Shown piece after piece: positions 1 through 13,800 of a stretch of DNA of 64,000 nt; the first letter of the stretch is position 1, and each line of letters starts with the position of its first letter. The position numbers and the translations under genes are program-made. Origin of the DNA: Onchocerca lupi (Eukaryota; Nematoda; Chromadorea; Rhabditida; Onchocercidae); NCBI GenBank assembly GCA_028564675.1, contig JAOVVO010000116.1, positions 1 through 64,000 on the forward strand, given 5' to 3'. The notes under the pieces are model-generated. The model was not told where the DNA came from. It saw nothing but the letters and a program-made list of their open reading frames with translations, and made no database searches.

Positions 1-116
1 TATATATATATATATATATATCTTTTTCTCTAATTCTGGGATGTGTTTTCTCTCGTTAGTTTGGAATACTCTCTGCCTTTGCATTTTAAGTTATATGGAA
101 GAAAAAGCATTTACAG

Positions 117-3100
117 GATGGCAATGTTATCGAGCAAACGCATTATATTATCATACCATCATATGCAGCATGGTTTGACTACAACGCTATTCATCAAATC
201 GAAAAACGTGGCGTGCCAGAATTTTTTAATGGACGAAACAAAAGCAAGTCACCAGAAGTGTATGTTTAAAGAACTATCCTTGATTCGAAAATCAGATAAG
301 ATCATGTTTTATGCTTTTCCATGTATTCGTAAAAACAAATCTGTTCCTTAAATTTAAAAAATGCGAAACTAGAAAGGCCAGATATTAAAAGCTGTGGGAC
401 TTCTGCAAAAAAGATAATAAAAGATTGATGGAATTCTGTGAAAAAATGAGTGCAATTTTGTGATGCGTTTAGAGTTCTACTCAATTTTTTTATAGGTATA
501 TGGCTTATCGAAATTTCATGATTGATACGTATCGTTTGAATCCGTTTGAATATTTATCATCCACAGCTTGCCGAAGAAATCTTGGCGGTGATGTGTGTTC
601 TATATTACGGTAAATTTTCAGTTTTTATTTCTAATATCCGGCAGTTGGCGAGGTTTTTTTTTTGTTTTGTTTTGTCTGCCTGTAAAATAGAGTTAATATT
701 CTAGGAATGGAAAGAAATAGAGAAATAGAATTAATATTTTAGGAATATTTTCGCTAAAATGAATTTTATACTTTCAGGCATTCTATTTTTTGTTTTTCTT
801 CTATTCTATGCCAAAACTTTTGATTATAAGTTTGATGTTTCAAGGAAATATCAATATAATGATTGAAGTCCGCAGTCAATGATGATTACGATTTGACAAT
901 TAGGCATTTCACTATTGCAGAGTGCACTCATTTTTGGAACAGTGGGGTCTTATAAACTATCAAGTTGATGCAGAAGCTCGTCCAGCACCAGTAGCTCCAC
1001 CGTGTACTTCTCATTTTATGGTGTTAGCTGATACACCAATGGGTATTCAACCTATACAACCAACTTCAAATCTCTCTCAGGTTTAATCCTTATTTTCAAA
1101 GCTTCTTATTTTTTATCTTATAAATTGATTAAAATGCATGTTCATTTAGCAGCCATGTTTAGTATTCTTTTGTTGTCAAAGGCATAATTTGATATTTTAA
1201 TTTTGTCTTAAAACAGTTAGGTCTTATTTCAACACAAGAATTTTTTTTTTTGTCCCACAACAGTAGGTAAGTCAAAAAAATAATCTATTTTTGAAAAATT
1301 TAGTTCATACCAATCAAGGGAAGTATAAGCCACTTTCGATTCTCTATGGTGTAAATTATCAAATGAAGTTATTGAGAAATACTTTTTTTGTGGAAAGATG
1401 GTGTAATGAGTAATTGTTATATGAAGATTTATCAGTTGGTTCGAATCTCTGATCGAATTCTATGATGACAAAATCGCGGTCTGTTCAGAATGATTATGAT
1501 TGATAGAGCGTTTTTATTCGTACGAACACTGAGAATAGTGATCAGAGAGTTTGCCAATCATGTTCTACTTTTCCGATTTATATAGAATTATCAGGTTAAT
1601 TATTATTAATTACTTCAGAGTTGTTTAGTTTTGTTGGTTTTACAAAATATTGCAGAGTGATGAAGTTAAAAAAGAGAAGGAGAAAAAAGAAAAAGATAAA
1701 GAGAAAGATGATGAAAGCACAAAAGACGAGGGTAATGTGACAGTTAAGATTGAAAAATTAGGTGATGCTGGCTTGAAAACCGATATGTATGCAAAGCATC
1801 TTGCCACGATGAAGGTCAGTTTTTTTATCCTTACACTAAAAAATAATTTATCTCACCTAAAAATCATTGAGAGAAGAACCATTTTGAAAGATGTGCCTCC
1901 AACGGATTTATTAATTATAATTTATTTAATAAATTCTCGGTACACTGTTGTTTTCATGTATCAGTTTTTCAAGAGGAAGTTGCAGATGCGAGGTGCAGCT
2001 CCCAACAGAGATTGGACTGATCAGGAAACACTGTTGCTATTGGAAGGTTTAGAAATGTTCAAGGATGATTGGAACAAAGTGTGTAGTTTATATTTTGTGG
2101 AAAAAGGAAGGGGTGTTATCAACTTGAAATTTAGCCTTTTTATTTTAAGTCTTCGGATTCTGCAATAATTTCATAGTTTATCCGCTTATTTAAAAATCAT
2201 TTTTTTCTTTTTTTTTTTTTTTTTATTCGATAGCCTTTTAGGTTGCTGATCATGTTGGATCTCGCACACAAGATGAATGCATCATGCGATTCTTGCAGTT
2301 ACCTATTCAAGATCCGTATCTGGAAGAAGGAGGTGCCGAAGCTGAAATTTTGGGTTAGTGATTTTATTATTTTTAGTGTCATTGATTTTGTAGAGTCTGC
2401 AGCTTATGTCAGAATAATGAAATATACTTCAGGTCCTCTAGCTTACCAACCAATAGCATTCAGCCAAGCAGGTAATCCAATAATGTCGACGGTGGCATTC
2501 CTTGCATCCGTTGTTGATCCGCGAGTTGCATCCAGAGCTGCAAAAGCTGCATTAGGTATTGCTTCAAGATATTTATTTAATTGCAAAGTTCGAATTTTGC
2601 TCCAATCACTAGCAATTTCCATTTTGACCAATTTTTACAAATTTTTCTCTTCCATTTTTCTCACCTCGAAGTAATTTAATCACTTCAATTTCTACTTACA
2701 AATTGTCAGTTTCATTCCAAATCATAATTCAAAAAAGATTTTTTAAAAGAAATTATACCTCGTAATATTTAATTTTTATTTTTGGAAAGTTTTTACGCTA
2801 TGGAATTACATTTAAATTTTATTAATTGTCATATATATGTTTGCAGAAGAATTTGCAAAAATGAAAGAGGAAGTGCCTCCGCTGGTTGCCGAAGCACATG
2901 CTCTCAATGTAGAAGCGGCATCAGCAGGTGGCAAAATTGATGGTAGTGCAGGCTTGAGTGTTTCAGGAATTGCTGATGACAAAAGTAAATCTTCAGCTTT
3001 TGAGTTCTTTCATATCAAAATTGAGTGAATTCAGTTTTCTACAAGTTTCCGGATTTTTTAGCCGATAAAGATAAAGGATCAGAACCGATGGATATTCAGT

Positions 3101-6052
3101 CTGAAGAAGTGAAAAGCTGTTCTTCAGCAGAAGGAAATAAGGAAGAATCAAGTGATCGGCAAAAAGGAGATAATAAAAGTAAAGTTTCCGAAACAGTGCA
3201 AGCAGCAGCTGCCGCAGCGCTTGCTGCAGCTGCAGTAAAAGCAAAGGTTGGTTGATAAGGTTACAAAATCATTACTTTATTTACTGAAAAACTATCTAAT
3301 ATCAAGAAAATTATTTATTGAAAATAAATTTTCCGAGATATAAATTAAAATTATATGAAAGTGCACTGTCTTTTTTACCTCCAGAAAAGAATGAAACTTT
3401 AGCAGGAGTTTCCTGGGATAAGGCAAATGATCAGTGAGCGGAGTAACTATAAAAATGATTTATTCCTTTTTTTTTTCTTTTTTTTATCATAGGTTATCTT
3501 CTTTTTGAGTACATCCATCTTTTTAATTGATATAAATGTCACACTGAATTCTACAGAAATAATTTTGGCCGTTATGCCCAAGCGCTACATGAGTGCTTGA
3601 CTTGAATTAATTAATTTCGATAAATAATGAAATATTTCATTTTGATAATTTTTCATTATTGTTGATTTATAAAAACTTATTTAGCATCTAGCTGCTATAG
3701 AAGAAAGACGCATAAAATCATTAGTTGCCCAGTTAGTCGAAACACAAATGAAGAAGCTGGAAATGAAGCTACGTCACTTTGATGAACTTGAAGCAATAAT
3801 GGATAAAGAACGAGAAGCGGTAAACGTGATTTAGATTTAATTTTGTACCTGGATTTGCTTGGATTTGAATGTATGTAAGCGATTATGCATTTGCAGCTTG
3901 AATATCAACGACAACAACTAATTCTGGAACGGCAATCTTTCCACATGGATCAGTTACGCTATCTTGAGCAACGTGCTAAACATGAAGCGCAGTCAAAGCT
4001 TGTTGCTGGTGGTAAATTTTTATCTTATTTTCAAAATTTTTTTAGCTTTTCAAAATCCTCGCCTTGGGTACCATGATGACTGTGGAATCATTTTGGATCA
4101 CTGCCGGGTGAGCAACGCTCAAGCGAAAAAAGCCGACACGTTTTTTTCATTGGAGCAAACATTTTTATGTCTTTTTTTTTATTGATATTAATGTATTTTA
4201 ATTCAAGAATAATTCTACTACTTATTCACAATTTTTTAAAATGTATTTCAGATGCTTGTAACTGCATATAAAGAAAACTGAAATTTTAGGCCAGCTACCG
4301 CCAAGCTTACCTCCTGGTTTTGAAGTTAGTGGTCCACCTCAACCGCAGCAACAAGTGCAAGTACCTACACATTCTGTGGGTATTTCAACTTCTTCCATGT
4401 CATCCACTTGTCCACCTAGTGTAGGTCTAGCATCGATGCAGTCACAGATGCCTCATGATAATGGTTTGTTTTTATAATTTATACCAAGTACTAATGAAGT
4501 CATCAGACTTTTCAGTCATTTAATTTTTTTTTTTTTAATAATATAGGTCCATGCAAGCAATGTGTATAGATTGTTTTCTTTATTTTATCTGTCGGTATTT
4601 ACTAGATATTGCTTTGAGTAATTTGATTTTCTTATTATTATTCTGGTATTTTGAATTTTTTTAGCGCAAAAAATGGACACTTCAGAGACGCCAGCAAGTG
4701 CAGTATCGATTGGTATGCCTCAAGTGTCCCAGGCACTTCTTCCAGCTTCCTCTGGAATGACGCAGCAATCAAACATTGCTGCAGTACCACTGCAACCAAA
4801 TATAACTGTGGTACCGCCTCAACCAAACATTACTGCTGTTCCGCCGCAACCAAGTATGTCTGTAATACCATCTCAACCGTGCATGTCTGCATTACCATCG
4901 CAACCAAGTATGACTACGATACCGCCACAGGTGCAACAGCAGCAACATCCACAAACCCAGCAACACCCACAAACACAACAACATCTGCAAACTCAGCAAC
5001 CCTCACAACCTACCCAGCCCATACAGCCGCCACCTCAGCAGCCAAGCTCTACAACTGGTACCATAAATGTTCCTCAGGTAATGACAGTACAACCACAACA
5101 TTTAACACCACAACAGCAGCAGCAGGCACCACCACCTCAACAACAATATCAGCAAGCACCGATCCCACCTCAGCAACAACCACCACCTCAGCAGCAACCT
5201 TATCCTCCTCAGGGCAGTTATCAACCGCAGCAACAGTATCCACAATATGCGCAGAATACTTCGCCACAGCAATACCCACCACAAGGTATTTTCAGTGTAA
5301 TTTATTTAATTTCATTCAATTTTGACCTCTAATTAATGTCCTGTAATTACAAGTATTTATCAGGATATAAAGGATATCATGTTTAAATTTTTTTCCCAGT
5401 TGTTATCTGATGAAGCATTTTAGGTTATCAAAATGCACCTTCACAAGGATACTACGGACAGCCTGGAGGTCGACCGCCTTATCCACAACAATATGCCCAA
5501 CGACCACCTTATCAACAACCAATGCAGGTAGATCATATCAAAAATACACTTTCTGCATGCAAAGATTCTATCCACATATCGAGAAATAATTTCGAAAATA
5601 CCTCACGATGTTTGGTAGTACTGATTTGATTGCTATGGTTTCTTATCAAGTAGATTGTGATGTCGTGTAATCTTTAGACTTATGGGCAACCAGTTCGGTC
5701 AACTTTTCCGCCAACATCGGCAGCTGCTCCACTACCAGGTCAAGGCTATGGATATCCTCAAGGCTATCCACCACAAGGACCGCAGGTATAAATTCGAGGT
5801 CAAAAACTAATGTAACAGTGAATCATTAAGTCTCATGAAAGTAAAGTGTTGCATTGCTACTATTAATTAGTGAAGATTTAGATTTTCAAAGAACTTTATC
5901 ATAATTCGAATTTATAGTATGCACCGTCTAGTGGTTACGCGCATCCACAAGGACAGCAACCACCTCCACCAACTTCAATGCCCCAATCTGTAGAATCTTC
6001 GGATGCCGCTACGCCACCTATGCATCAAGGAACACCATCCAATCAGCAATAA
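117..6052 (+). CDS. swsn-1: SWI/SNF complex subunit SMARCC (SWSN-1), 5'-truncated by window edge
   Basis: Core scaffold subunit of the BAF/PBAF chromatin-remodelling complex, acting in the nucleus. Exons read in phase at 117-259, 496-609, 921-1080, 1656-1814, 1965 (or 1986)-2078, 2242-2353, 2433-2555, 2847-2984, 3062-3246, 3685-3819, 3897-4011, 4290-4463, 4665-5285, 5424-5527, 5678-5785 and 5918-6052 (TAA), about 879 codons. Order of domains: SWIRM (IIIPSYAAWFDYNAIHQIEK, then MIDTYRLNPFEYL and TACRRNL), the SMARCC hallmark HFMVLADTPMGIQP, a Lys/Glu-rich acidic linker, SANT (RDWTDQETLLLLEGLEMF, then DHVGSRTQDE), a coiled coil (3685-4011), and a Pro/Gln-rich tail. The N-terminal exons lie before base 1. 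The start of the SANT exon is uncertain because two in-frame acceptors (TATCAG, TTGCAG) are possible. Family assignment is secure; exact ends of a few exons are inference. Confidence 0.95.
4781..4930 (+). repeat. Nonapeptide-coding repeat in the SWSN-1 tail
   Basis: Five to six imperfect 27-base units encode a nine-residue motif of the form V-P-x-Q-P-x-[IM]-[TS]-x, for example VPPQPNITA, VPPQPSMSV, IPSQPCMSA and LPSQPSMTT. They sit at the start of the Pro/Gln-rich low-complexity region, which continues as Gln/Pro runs to about 5285. Confidence 0.85.
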
Positions 6053-7672
6053 ATATGTTTTGAAATTGATTTTATGCTGAAGTGATCAACAAATTTGTAT
6101 GATTTCTACAGAGATATTTTGTAGTGCGATATTGTTTTATATAGTTGAAATTGGCAAACTAGATAAAATTAAAGTGAGTTTTCTTCATCAAATTGTATTA
6201 AATGAACCAGCAAGCAATGGAGTTTCAAGCAGCGAATAATTCTAATTTGGAACTCTCATGGAAAGCATAGTATCATGTTTAACATACATTTATAATTTTT
6301 TATCATTGAATGATACTATACATTGAATGGTTTATGTCGAAAATGCAAGTTGAATATTATAAGGATTTTGTAAAATTTTAAACTGAAAATGATATCAAAG
6401 TAATATCTATTTGATTTCAAATTCACAAATTCTAGTTTTTGATCATTTCATCATTTATAACTGCAATTTGATATTATTTTTTCTCCTGTTGTTGCTTTGG
6501 AATTTATTGTGTTAATCTATTGTATTGTTGTAGGATATTATTAACAGATAGATCCTGGGTCACTGAAATATCGAAATAGTAATAGTTCTGCTTGTGTTAC
6601 TCCTTTTAGTGATAGCCAATTCTTGACATTTTTAACCCTCTAGCCGAATTAATATATTAGAATTTCACATTCTCAATGGCTTAATTATTATTAAACTCTG
6701 TCTATGAAATATAAATATTTTTACACTAAAAAAACATCATTATGGCTAACTCTTCGATCATTAATTATCTATTTTTGGTTCAAGAGGTACTCATCTTAAT
6801 TTTTAATAAAGTTAAATACTAAAACACTTTGAAAGTTGAAACACATAAAAAACTAGTGAAACGATTCTCAAGAAAATAAGTGCATATTTACATGAATTAG
6901 AATAATTTCTAATTAGATATTAATTATAGTTTGGCTTGAAGCCGAACAACCATACTGCGTATTGATACGAGTTAAATCATGAAAATTTAGGTTAGTTTTA
7001 TATTTTGTGAGTTTTATGAATTTAGTTTTATGAGCCATTGTTCCGTGAAGAAAAGGAGTAGCAAAGTTTTGGAGCAGAGCTTTTTTAATTATATCTTGGA
7101 AATTATTTTCAGTATTCTTTTTGCAAGAAATTCTGATTTGTATGTATTTGCAAAAATAAAATTGTTTTCTGATTTGCGTCGTAATTTTTCAACGTGTTAA
7201 TTTATACATTACAATTCGGATGGTATTGCTGTTCCAATTTTTTTTAGCAAAATTGAAATCGAAGTTTCGATTTTGCAAATGAAGTATCTGTTGTTTGTCG
7301 AGATTGGTATAATAAAATAGAATGGATATGAGTTGCTTTAGTTCACTCCATCTGTTACTGGTTCTGATAGAAAGTAATTTTTATAGATTGTGATCTGCTG
7401 TAATTGATAAATAAGCTGAAACGAGACGAGAAGTTACAGTAAGATGTTAGTGTTTGACTTGAGATGCTAGATCTGAAAATGAAATGTTTAACTGTATGCA
7501 TCAAAATAACAAATTCACTTATTTGACTGAAAACTTCGTTATTTTTGCTGTAAGTTACTCTTTATATTTGAATTGTAAAGTTCCAGAGGATTCAAGCTCG
7601 TTCCTAAACAATTCAGTAAGCATAATTTATTCATTTCACCGAAAAATCTCACTATAGTTTTTCTATGTTTAG
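6053..7672. other. Spacer between swsn-1 and SLD5
   Basis: About 1.6 kb of AT-rich DNA without a convincing exon. It should hold the swsn-1 3' UTR: an AATAAA overlaps the stop codon (6048-6053) and another lies at 6805-6810. A short palindrome (AAATCGAA...TTTCGATTT) lies near 7256-7274. Its end is the T-rich tract of the SLD5 acceptor. Confidence 0.6.
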
Positions 7673-7673
7673 A
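7660..7673 (+). other. Probable spliced-leader acceptor for the SLD5 gene
   Basis: The sequence TTTTTCTATGTTTAG ends at 7672, 48 bases before the SLD5 ATG, with no upstream coding exon to match it. This arrangement is typical of a nematode trans-splice site. It could instead be a cis-spliced 5' UTR intron. Confidence 0.5.
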
Positions 7674-7720
7674 TTCTTAAATTCCAAAATTATGAAATCT
7701 GTTCTGAACAAATCGAAAAA

Positions 7721-9459
7721 ATGAGTGGACGGTTTTTAATAGAAGAGGAAGGTGAATATGACGGTACATTATCAGGGACAGAGGAACTAAGATCATCATC
7801 AGAGGTGCAGTTAGTCGATCCAGTGGAAGAAATTGAAACTGTGGAAGATGATACTGATGATTCGATTACACCATCTCAACTTGTCAAAGAAATTACGATT
7901 GCTTGGCAAAATGAAATTTGTGCACCACGATTATTACCACACATGTAAGTTGCAGATATTTTGTTAGCAAGGTTAGTTATGTGTCGGCAAAACGAAATGA
8001 AACGTTTCATTAATTCACTTGATTTTAATTCACCAAATTCTAATTAAATCATCATATCCATGTTGAAAAAAGAAAACTAAGAATCAGGTTTTCTTTTCCA
8101 GGGAAACTTTTGTTGATTTAATGATCGATCAATTAGAATCCATGGAAGAAAATTTCAATAAATGCAAGGACCATACTTCGCTAAAAATTATTTTGCATAA
8201 GATGGAAGTGCAGCGGCTAGCTTACATGATCAATGAATATATTAGAACACGATTAAAAAAGGTTTCGGTTTCTCGGAATTTAAATTTGAAACAATTATGG
8301 AAAACTGCAACTGAACATGTAATGATGAAATAACCAACGGTGTCAATTTAAAATTTCCGACACTCCCTCCCGCTAAATTTTATTAATTGCTGAAAAGCTA
8401 AAGAATATCGATGTCATTTGAAGTTCTGAGTTTGAATTACTGTTTCAAAACATGGTAATGTTGATTTCAGGATACTAGAGTTTTCTTTTTGTGCTGAAAC
8501 AAAAAGAATATTGACAGAAAAATAGAGTATTCAGAATGATAGTTTAATGGAAAATTTTGAGTGAGAAAATTAATGAACGAATTCAAATAAAAGTAATGTC
8601 ACATAGCACAATTTTAGCTAAGAAGAGAAGTATGTCATTGGAAATTATTTTCTTTAAATTTATTCATTATATAATTAAATAAAAATGTTCGGAAACTTAT
8701 TTTTTTCCAGATCGAAAAGGATGTTGAAGTATTACAGAATGAAGATGTGGAACGAGAAAAGGCAAATGCCCCACGTCTTCTTAGCTCAGCTGAAAAGATT
8801 TTTGCTGAACGGTAATTTATAATTCTTTTTTATCAATTCATTGCAGGACTAATAAAATCTTGTAGTTTTCAAGGCAATTTGCCGATTCGTATATTAATTA
8901 TGGTTTCTTCTGCTTTTTTTTTTTTTTTTTCCAATTTTCTTCCAACTATTAGTTAGCAAGTCATCAACTGATGAACAATGATATTTCAGTGAATGGTATT
9001 AGTCAAAATAAGTGCCTTCTTGAGAATGATAAATAGATTGATTATTTTTACTAGATCTTTCATCGAAGGAATCTGTGTCAAGTTAGTCGTTTACTAGACA
9101 TTGGATGGATTAGGTTTTCGTTTTTATGTACTGGAAAATTCGTAGATATGTTCTTGAAAATTGCAGTTGGGCATTCTTAAAATTACAGTTATGAGGTGAT
9201 GAAACGTCATTTAATGGAAACGAGTTTCTTGGAACGAATACCGCCGTCGTTACAACGTCTTCCGACTACTGCGCTTGATATGTCCGCTGAACGGGTGATT
9301 ATTGAAGTGAACAATAATAAGCAAGAACAGGCAGTGATTCCTGAAATGACTGATATGTTGTCAGACCGAACTGTTGATCTGCCACCCGGTTCCATCCATT
9401 TCATTCCGTTTCCATCTATAGCTGATCTTTTGGAAGCCAACAAAGTTCGCTTATTGTAG
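7721..9459 (+). CDS. DNA replication complex GINS protein SLD5 (GINS4)
   Basis: SLD5 is one of four GINS subunits, which join MCM2-7 and CDC45 to form the CMG replicative helicase in the nucleus. Four exons, 7721-7944, 8102-8261, 8711-8811 and 9189-9459 (TAG), give 251 residues, somewhat longer than the human protein. An acidic N-terminal tail leads into the helical A domain: TPSQLVKEITIAWQNEICAP, then MIDQLESMEENF, HKMEVQRLAYMINEYIRTRL and KKIEKDVEVL. These match the family pattern of W-x-N-E, M-E-E-N and R-x-x-Y-x-x-x-x-Y-x-R-x-R-L-x-K-I-E-K. The C-terminal B domain ends VDLPPGSIHFIPFPSIADLL, the usual D-L-x-x-G-S-x-H-x-I pattern. The ATG at 7721 is the first in frame after the probable acceptor. 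All junctions agree in phase. Confidence 0.93.
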
Positions 9460-10871
9460 TGCACTTTCTCTAGCCTTTCGTTTCATTTTGGTATAAGAAA
9501 TAGTTCTTTTGATACAAATCACTATAACTACTGTATTTCTGCCTAATTTGCATCTTCGTCATGTTTTTCGTCTTAATGATGGAATGTATTCATACATTTT
9601 TTACTTCCCAAATGCTGTCCAGTGAATAAGCAAACGTAAAAAAAGAAAAAAAAAAAAGATTTCAACCAAATACTATTTATTTCCGATGTTTCATGTCTTT
9701 CATCACTTATATTTCGTTCTTCATCATTACATAATTGCTTGTATTCAATCTCTTTGTTATCTAATCTCATCTTACTCGTTGATATTCCAGCAGTCTACTT
9801 CAACTGTAATATTTTATGAATCTTATTCCGTTCGATTTTTTTTGTTGTTTTCTTTAGTCCCTTTTTTGTTTTTTCTTTTTTTTGCTTTATTAGGTTTTTT
9901 AATTGTTCTTGGTTGTCTTTTTTTTTTTTGATTGTTTTAATTTCGTTTTTTATTTTTTTTATGAATTTTTTTGTTCTGAGTTCACAAGAATACAAAAAAT
10001 ATCTGTTGGGGTCGAGATACTTCGACAAAATCACTAATAATGGGAATGATAATAAAGAACCATGCGAAGGATTCTGATGAATAATATTGCTTTATGAATA
10101 TTTTATATATAATAAGTAATAAAGGAATGAATATGGACTAATGAATTAATGAGTTAAACGGTCTTTTATATCGACAATCATTACCATATTTTTCTTTTTT
10201 CTTTGCGATAACAGAGTTTAGAGTGATTTCAGATACAAAAACTTTGTAAGAATTGGTTAAAGAAAGCTGAGAGAACTCTTGTTCAAGGTTAAACTATTCC
10301 ACGAAATATATGTGATTCACTGTTCAGCTACTCCATAACTACCTCATGGAACGAATAATGCTGATTAAATAGCAGATGGCACATGAAAATACACATGTAA
10401 ATGATCATACACGAGGAAAATATGATAATAAGTATTTGAAGAGAAATTCCGCATTAGTAATTCTCTAATTCCCTAAAATATGACGATTTTCAAATCCTCC
10501 CAATTTCCGATTCCCAAAACTTTTGTTTTTTTTTTTCTCTTTTTTTTTGTGGAGAGTCCAGAATTTCATTAGCTAATATGGCTAATTTTTTGTGTACATA
10601 AAGAGTAAAACAAAGTGCCAGTAAGAAATTCATTCTGTTTTGATGACGCACCGTATTTTAAAACTCTTTCGGGAATTCTTTATGCTCACTTTTATGAAAT
10701 ATCGTGCAGTTGTGCTTGACTGCACTGAATTTTTGACTAAATCAAAAATTTGATGTAATTAAGCGTCCAAATTACATTGAAGAGAGAAAGGAAGACAGCA
10801 CTGCTTAAAAATAGACTTTTTCTTATGAGACAGAAGAAAACAAAACTTCTTGGAAGTTTTACGAACTATAA
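9460..10871. other. Convergent intergenic region, SLD5 / SPT2
   Basis: This stretch holds the 3' UTRs of two genes that face each other. AATAAA motifs on the + strand at 10051-10056 and 10119-10124 could serve SLD5. Long T tracts (9836-9960) explain the hydrophobic-looking reading frames here; no splice-bounded coding sequence is visible. Confidence 0.6.
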
Positions 10872-13800
10872 TTACCAATCGATTTCCAGATTTGCATGTT
10901 TCTGTTTTATCCGGTATGATAGGATATTGCTTGCTTCAGCAACCTCCTTGATTGCATCCAGCATAAAATTGAGCATTTCTTTAGTATGAGCAGCACTAAG
11001 ACAGATTCTTATTCGACTTTCAGTCATATTTGTTGCCGGAAATGAAACAACTACAATTCCCACTCGTCGTTTCAACATTTCACGACCCCAAAATCTAAAA
11101 TTTATACATCTTAGAATATTTTTCATACCAAAATTTATAAAATTGCATGGAAAAAAGGCCTTATAATATCACATATTAAATATAGGGAAATGTTTTCAAC
11201 GGCAGGAAATATGGAAGTATTCAATTTGTATATAACCATCTTCATTTAAAAATTATATCCGAAAATCCTGGTTATGTACTCAGAAATCACCAAACACAAA
11301 AATCAGAGTTTTCAGTCATTTTTCAGTCTGCGTGAAACACTTTAAATTTTTCTTAATACTTGAAATTTTATTTTCTAACCCGCATTTCGAAGGATAATAA
11401 AGCATAATTGGAACAATGGGACTGTCATCAGATCCATATACGACGCAACCCATACGTTTCAGATGTTTCCGGAAATAATGCGTGTTACGTCTTAAACGAT
11501 GTCTTCGAATTTCACCTGAAATAAAGCAAAAGTCTTGATTAAATGCAAATATTTCATTTGTATAATGGTTTGAAATCTGTTAGTGATGATTTCCGTTTGA
11601 TGATATATGCGAAATCTTTTTTCAAAACTCATTGTAATTTACGTTTTAAGACATTGAAAAGTTTACTGATTGCGCTTATACAAAGAATCTAGAAAAAGAA
11701 GGTATTACTGAAAGCAACGATAAATTTTGTTATAACTATTTTTCAGGAAAAATGATCTCGACGATTATTACTGCTATGCATAAACATCTGCATATGAAAG
11801 CAAGTTCGTACATCCAAATAAGCACACATTAAGCAAACAAATATCATACACATATAACGCTTACCATCGTTAGTACCATCAAGACCCATCATAACTTTTA
11901 TTGACGATATGATTTGCTGTGCAACAGGAGGTGACATCGGAAGCGCATAGATCGTTGCGGCCGAATTTGCTCGTATATAATTTATAAGCCGCTGAAAAAA
12001 TTACGCGTTTTCCATGAAGAAAGAAAGATAAAAAAATGAACATTTTATTTAGAAGAATGAAGAAATTCACAAAAATATAGTAAATTTCAAACATAATCAT
12101 AGATTTTTTAGAATCGAAACTATACTATATCGTTCAGCTGTTCATTTCAAAATGCAAACAAAGTACAAAGTTCTTACAGCAAGAAAATAAGGAAATAATA
12201 AAATAATCTAAATGAGACCAACATATCAATCTATACTTACTTTGTCACCTGCAATATATCCGCCAGCTGCACTAAAACTTTTGGTGAACGTTCCCATTAG
12301 GATATCAACATCGCGTGGATTACAACCCCAATAATCGACAACACCACGTCCTCGTGGACCCAATGCTCCTATATAGATTTAAGATAAAGGAATAAGTTGC
12401 ATAAAAGAATTAAAAGAAATAAATATTAAGAAGAAGCTACAGAAAGATATGTTGGAATTTTAACATAAGCTAAATTATTTGAAAGAGAAACACAAGCAGA
12501 TTTATTATAGCTGACCTTGTTTCTATAAAAAAAAGATACATATGTAAGCTGACTGATCTTTCAATAAACAACAAAATATATTGAAAAAGAATTAAGAAAA
12601 TTTACCGATAGAATGCGCTTCGTCAAGATATATATAGGCACCGTACTTCTTTTTTAGCGCAATAATGGCTGGCAAATTGCATATTGAACCTTCCATGGAA
12701 TATATTCCTTCCACAATAATTAAAATCTTAGTGAATGGTTTCTTCGTTTTCGGATTACCGTAAACAATTGCATCACGAATGGTTCTCTCCAAATCCACCA
12801 TATCTTCAATGAAAAATACCTCCATAAATTAATGTAATAACGGTAATTATTTATTAGACAGCAAAATTTTCAAGAGAACTAATAATTTTTGAAATACAAA
12901 TGATTAAATCTACATTTCAAAAATTATTAGTTTATCTGAAATAAAATTAGGAATTGAAAAGATAATTTCGATTACAAGTTTAAATAGGTTAGTGATCGTT
13001 GCTCGGAAAATTAAGAATGAAAATTTATTAAAAAGTATCCCTTTCTTATTATCATTATTGAATTCCATTATTCAAAAGATAATACGAATAGTAGAAATTT
13101 CCTGAAATTCAATAAGAATGTGATTCTAGATAAAAAAATAAATGAAATATAGTCATTATCTTTCTGATAATCGAATTTATGGACAAAAATGTTTATCTCT
13201 TTCTTGTTAAAAATTACCGTCATGTTTGAAAACACGGACTGTTGCCCCAGACATTCGACTGCCAAGAATAAGTGATGCGTGATTGAACTGATCACTAATT
13301 ATGATTGAATTCTGCAAAATTTAAAAATGATGTTAGCACAAAAAATTCAATCTGGGATTTTATTGCAGCGTGATACATCGAAGAATTAAGTAGAGTCAAA
13401 GAGCTAATCAAGCAGAATAATTCAATATAAAAAAAAGCAATTACTTCATCAGCTAAACACGGTGTATTCAACGAATTAACAGCGAAACCCATACTGAAAC
13501 ATATAGCATCATCAACACCCAGAAACTGAGCAGTGAGTTTTTCTAGATCATGCTGTGCCTTTGAAAATCCTAAATATATTCATGCATTTTATGATATTTA
13601 CGATGTAACAAAATTATTATTCACTTATGATCTGACAGCTATATGCTTCGTATTCGTATCATTCAGATATTAACTATAACAGTGAGTTTGCAAAATTATT
13701 AAAAGTTTGGTTATTAAATTTCGAATACAGTATGTATATTAGTTGAAAAATGGTATTAAAAAAGAAAAATATTAGAATAAACAATTTCAACACGCATATT

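Noticed and set aside
1437..1448. tRNA B-box-like GGTTCGAATCT in a swsn-1 intron
   Set aside because: The flanks cannot form a T stem, anticodon stem or acceptor stem.
4651..5325. 224-residue frame rich in Thr, Ala and Ser, and minus-strand Val/Leu-rich frames over the same bases
   Set aside because: They are shadows of the Gln/Pro-rich exon 4665-5285 of swsn-1, whose frame is fixed by its splice phases.
6053..7720. swsn-1 and SLD5 as an operon
   Set aside because: Same strand, but about 1.6 kb apart with poly(A) signals between; much wider than typical nematode intercistronic gaps. Not excluded, but unsupported.
9686..10034. Hydrophobic plus frame and Lys-rich minus frame
   Set aside because: Both are translations of long T/A tracts in the SLD5 3' region.
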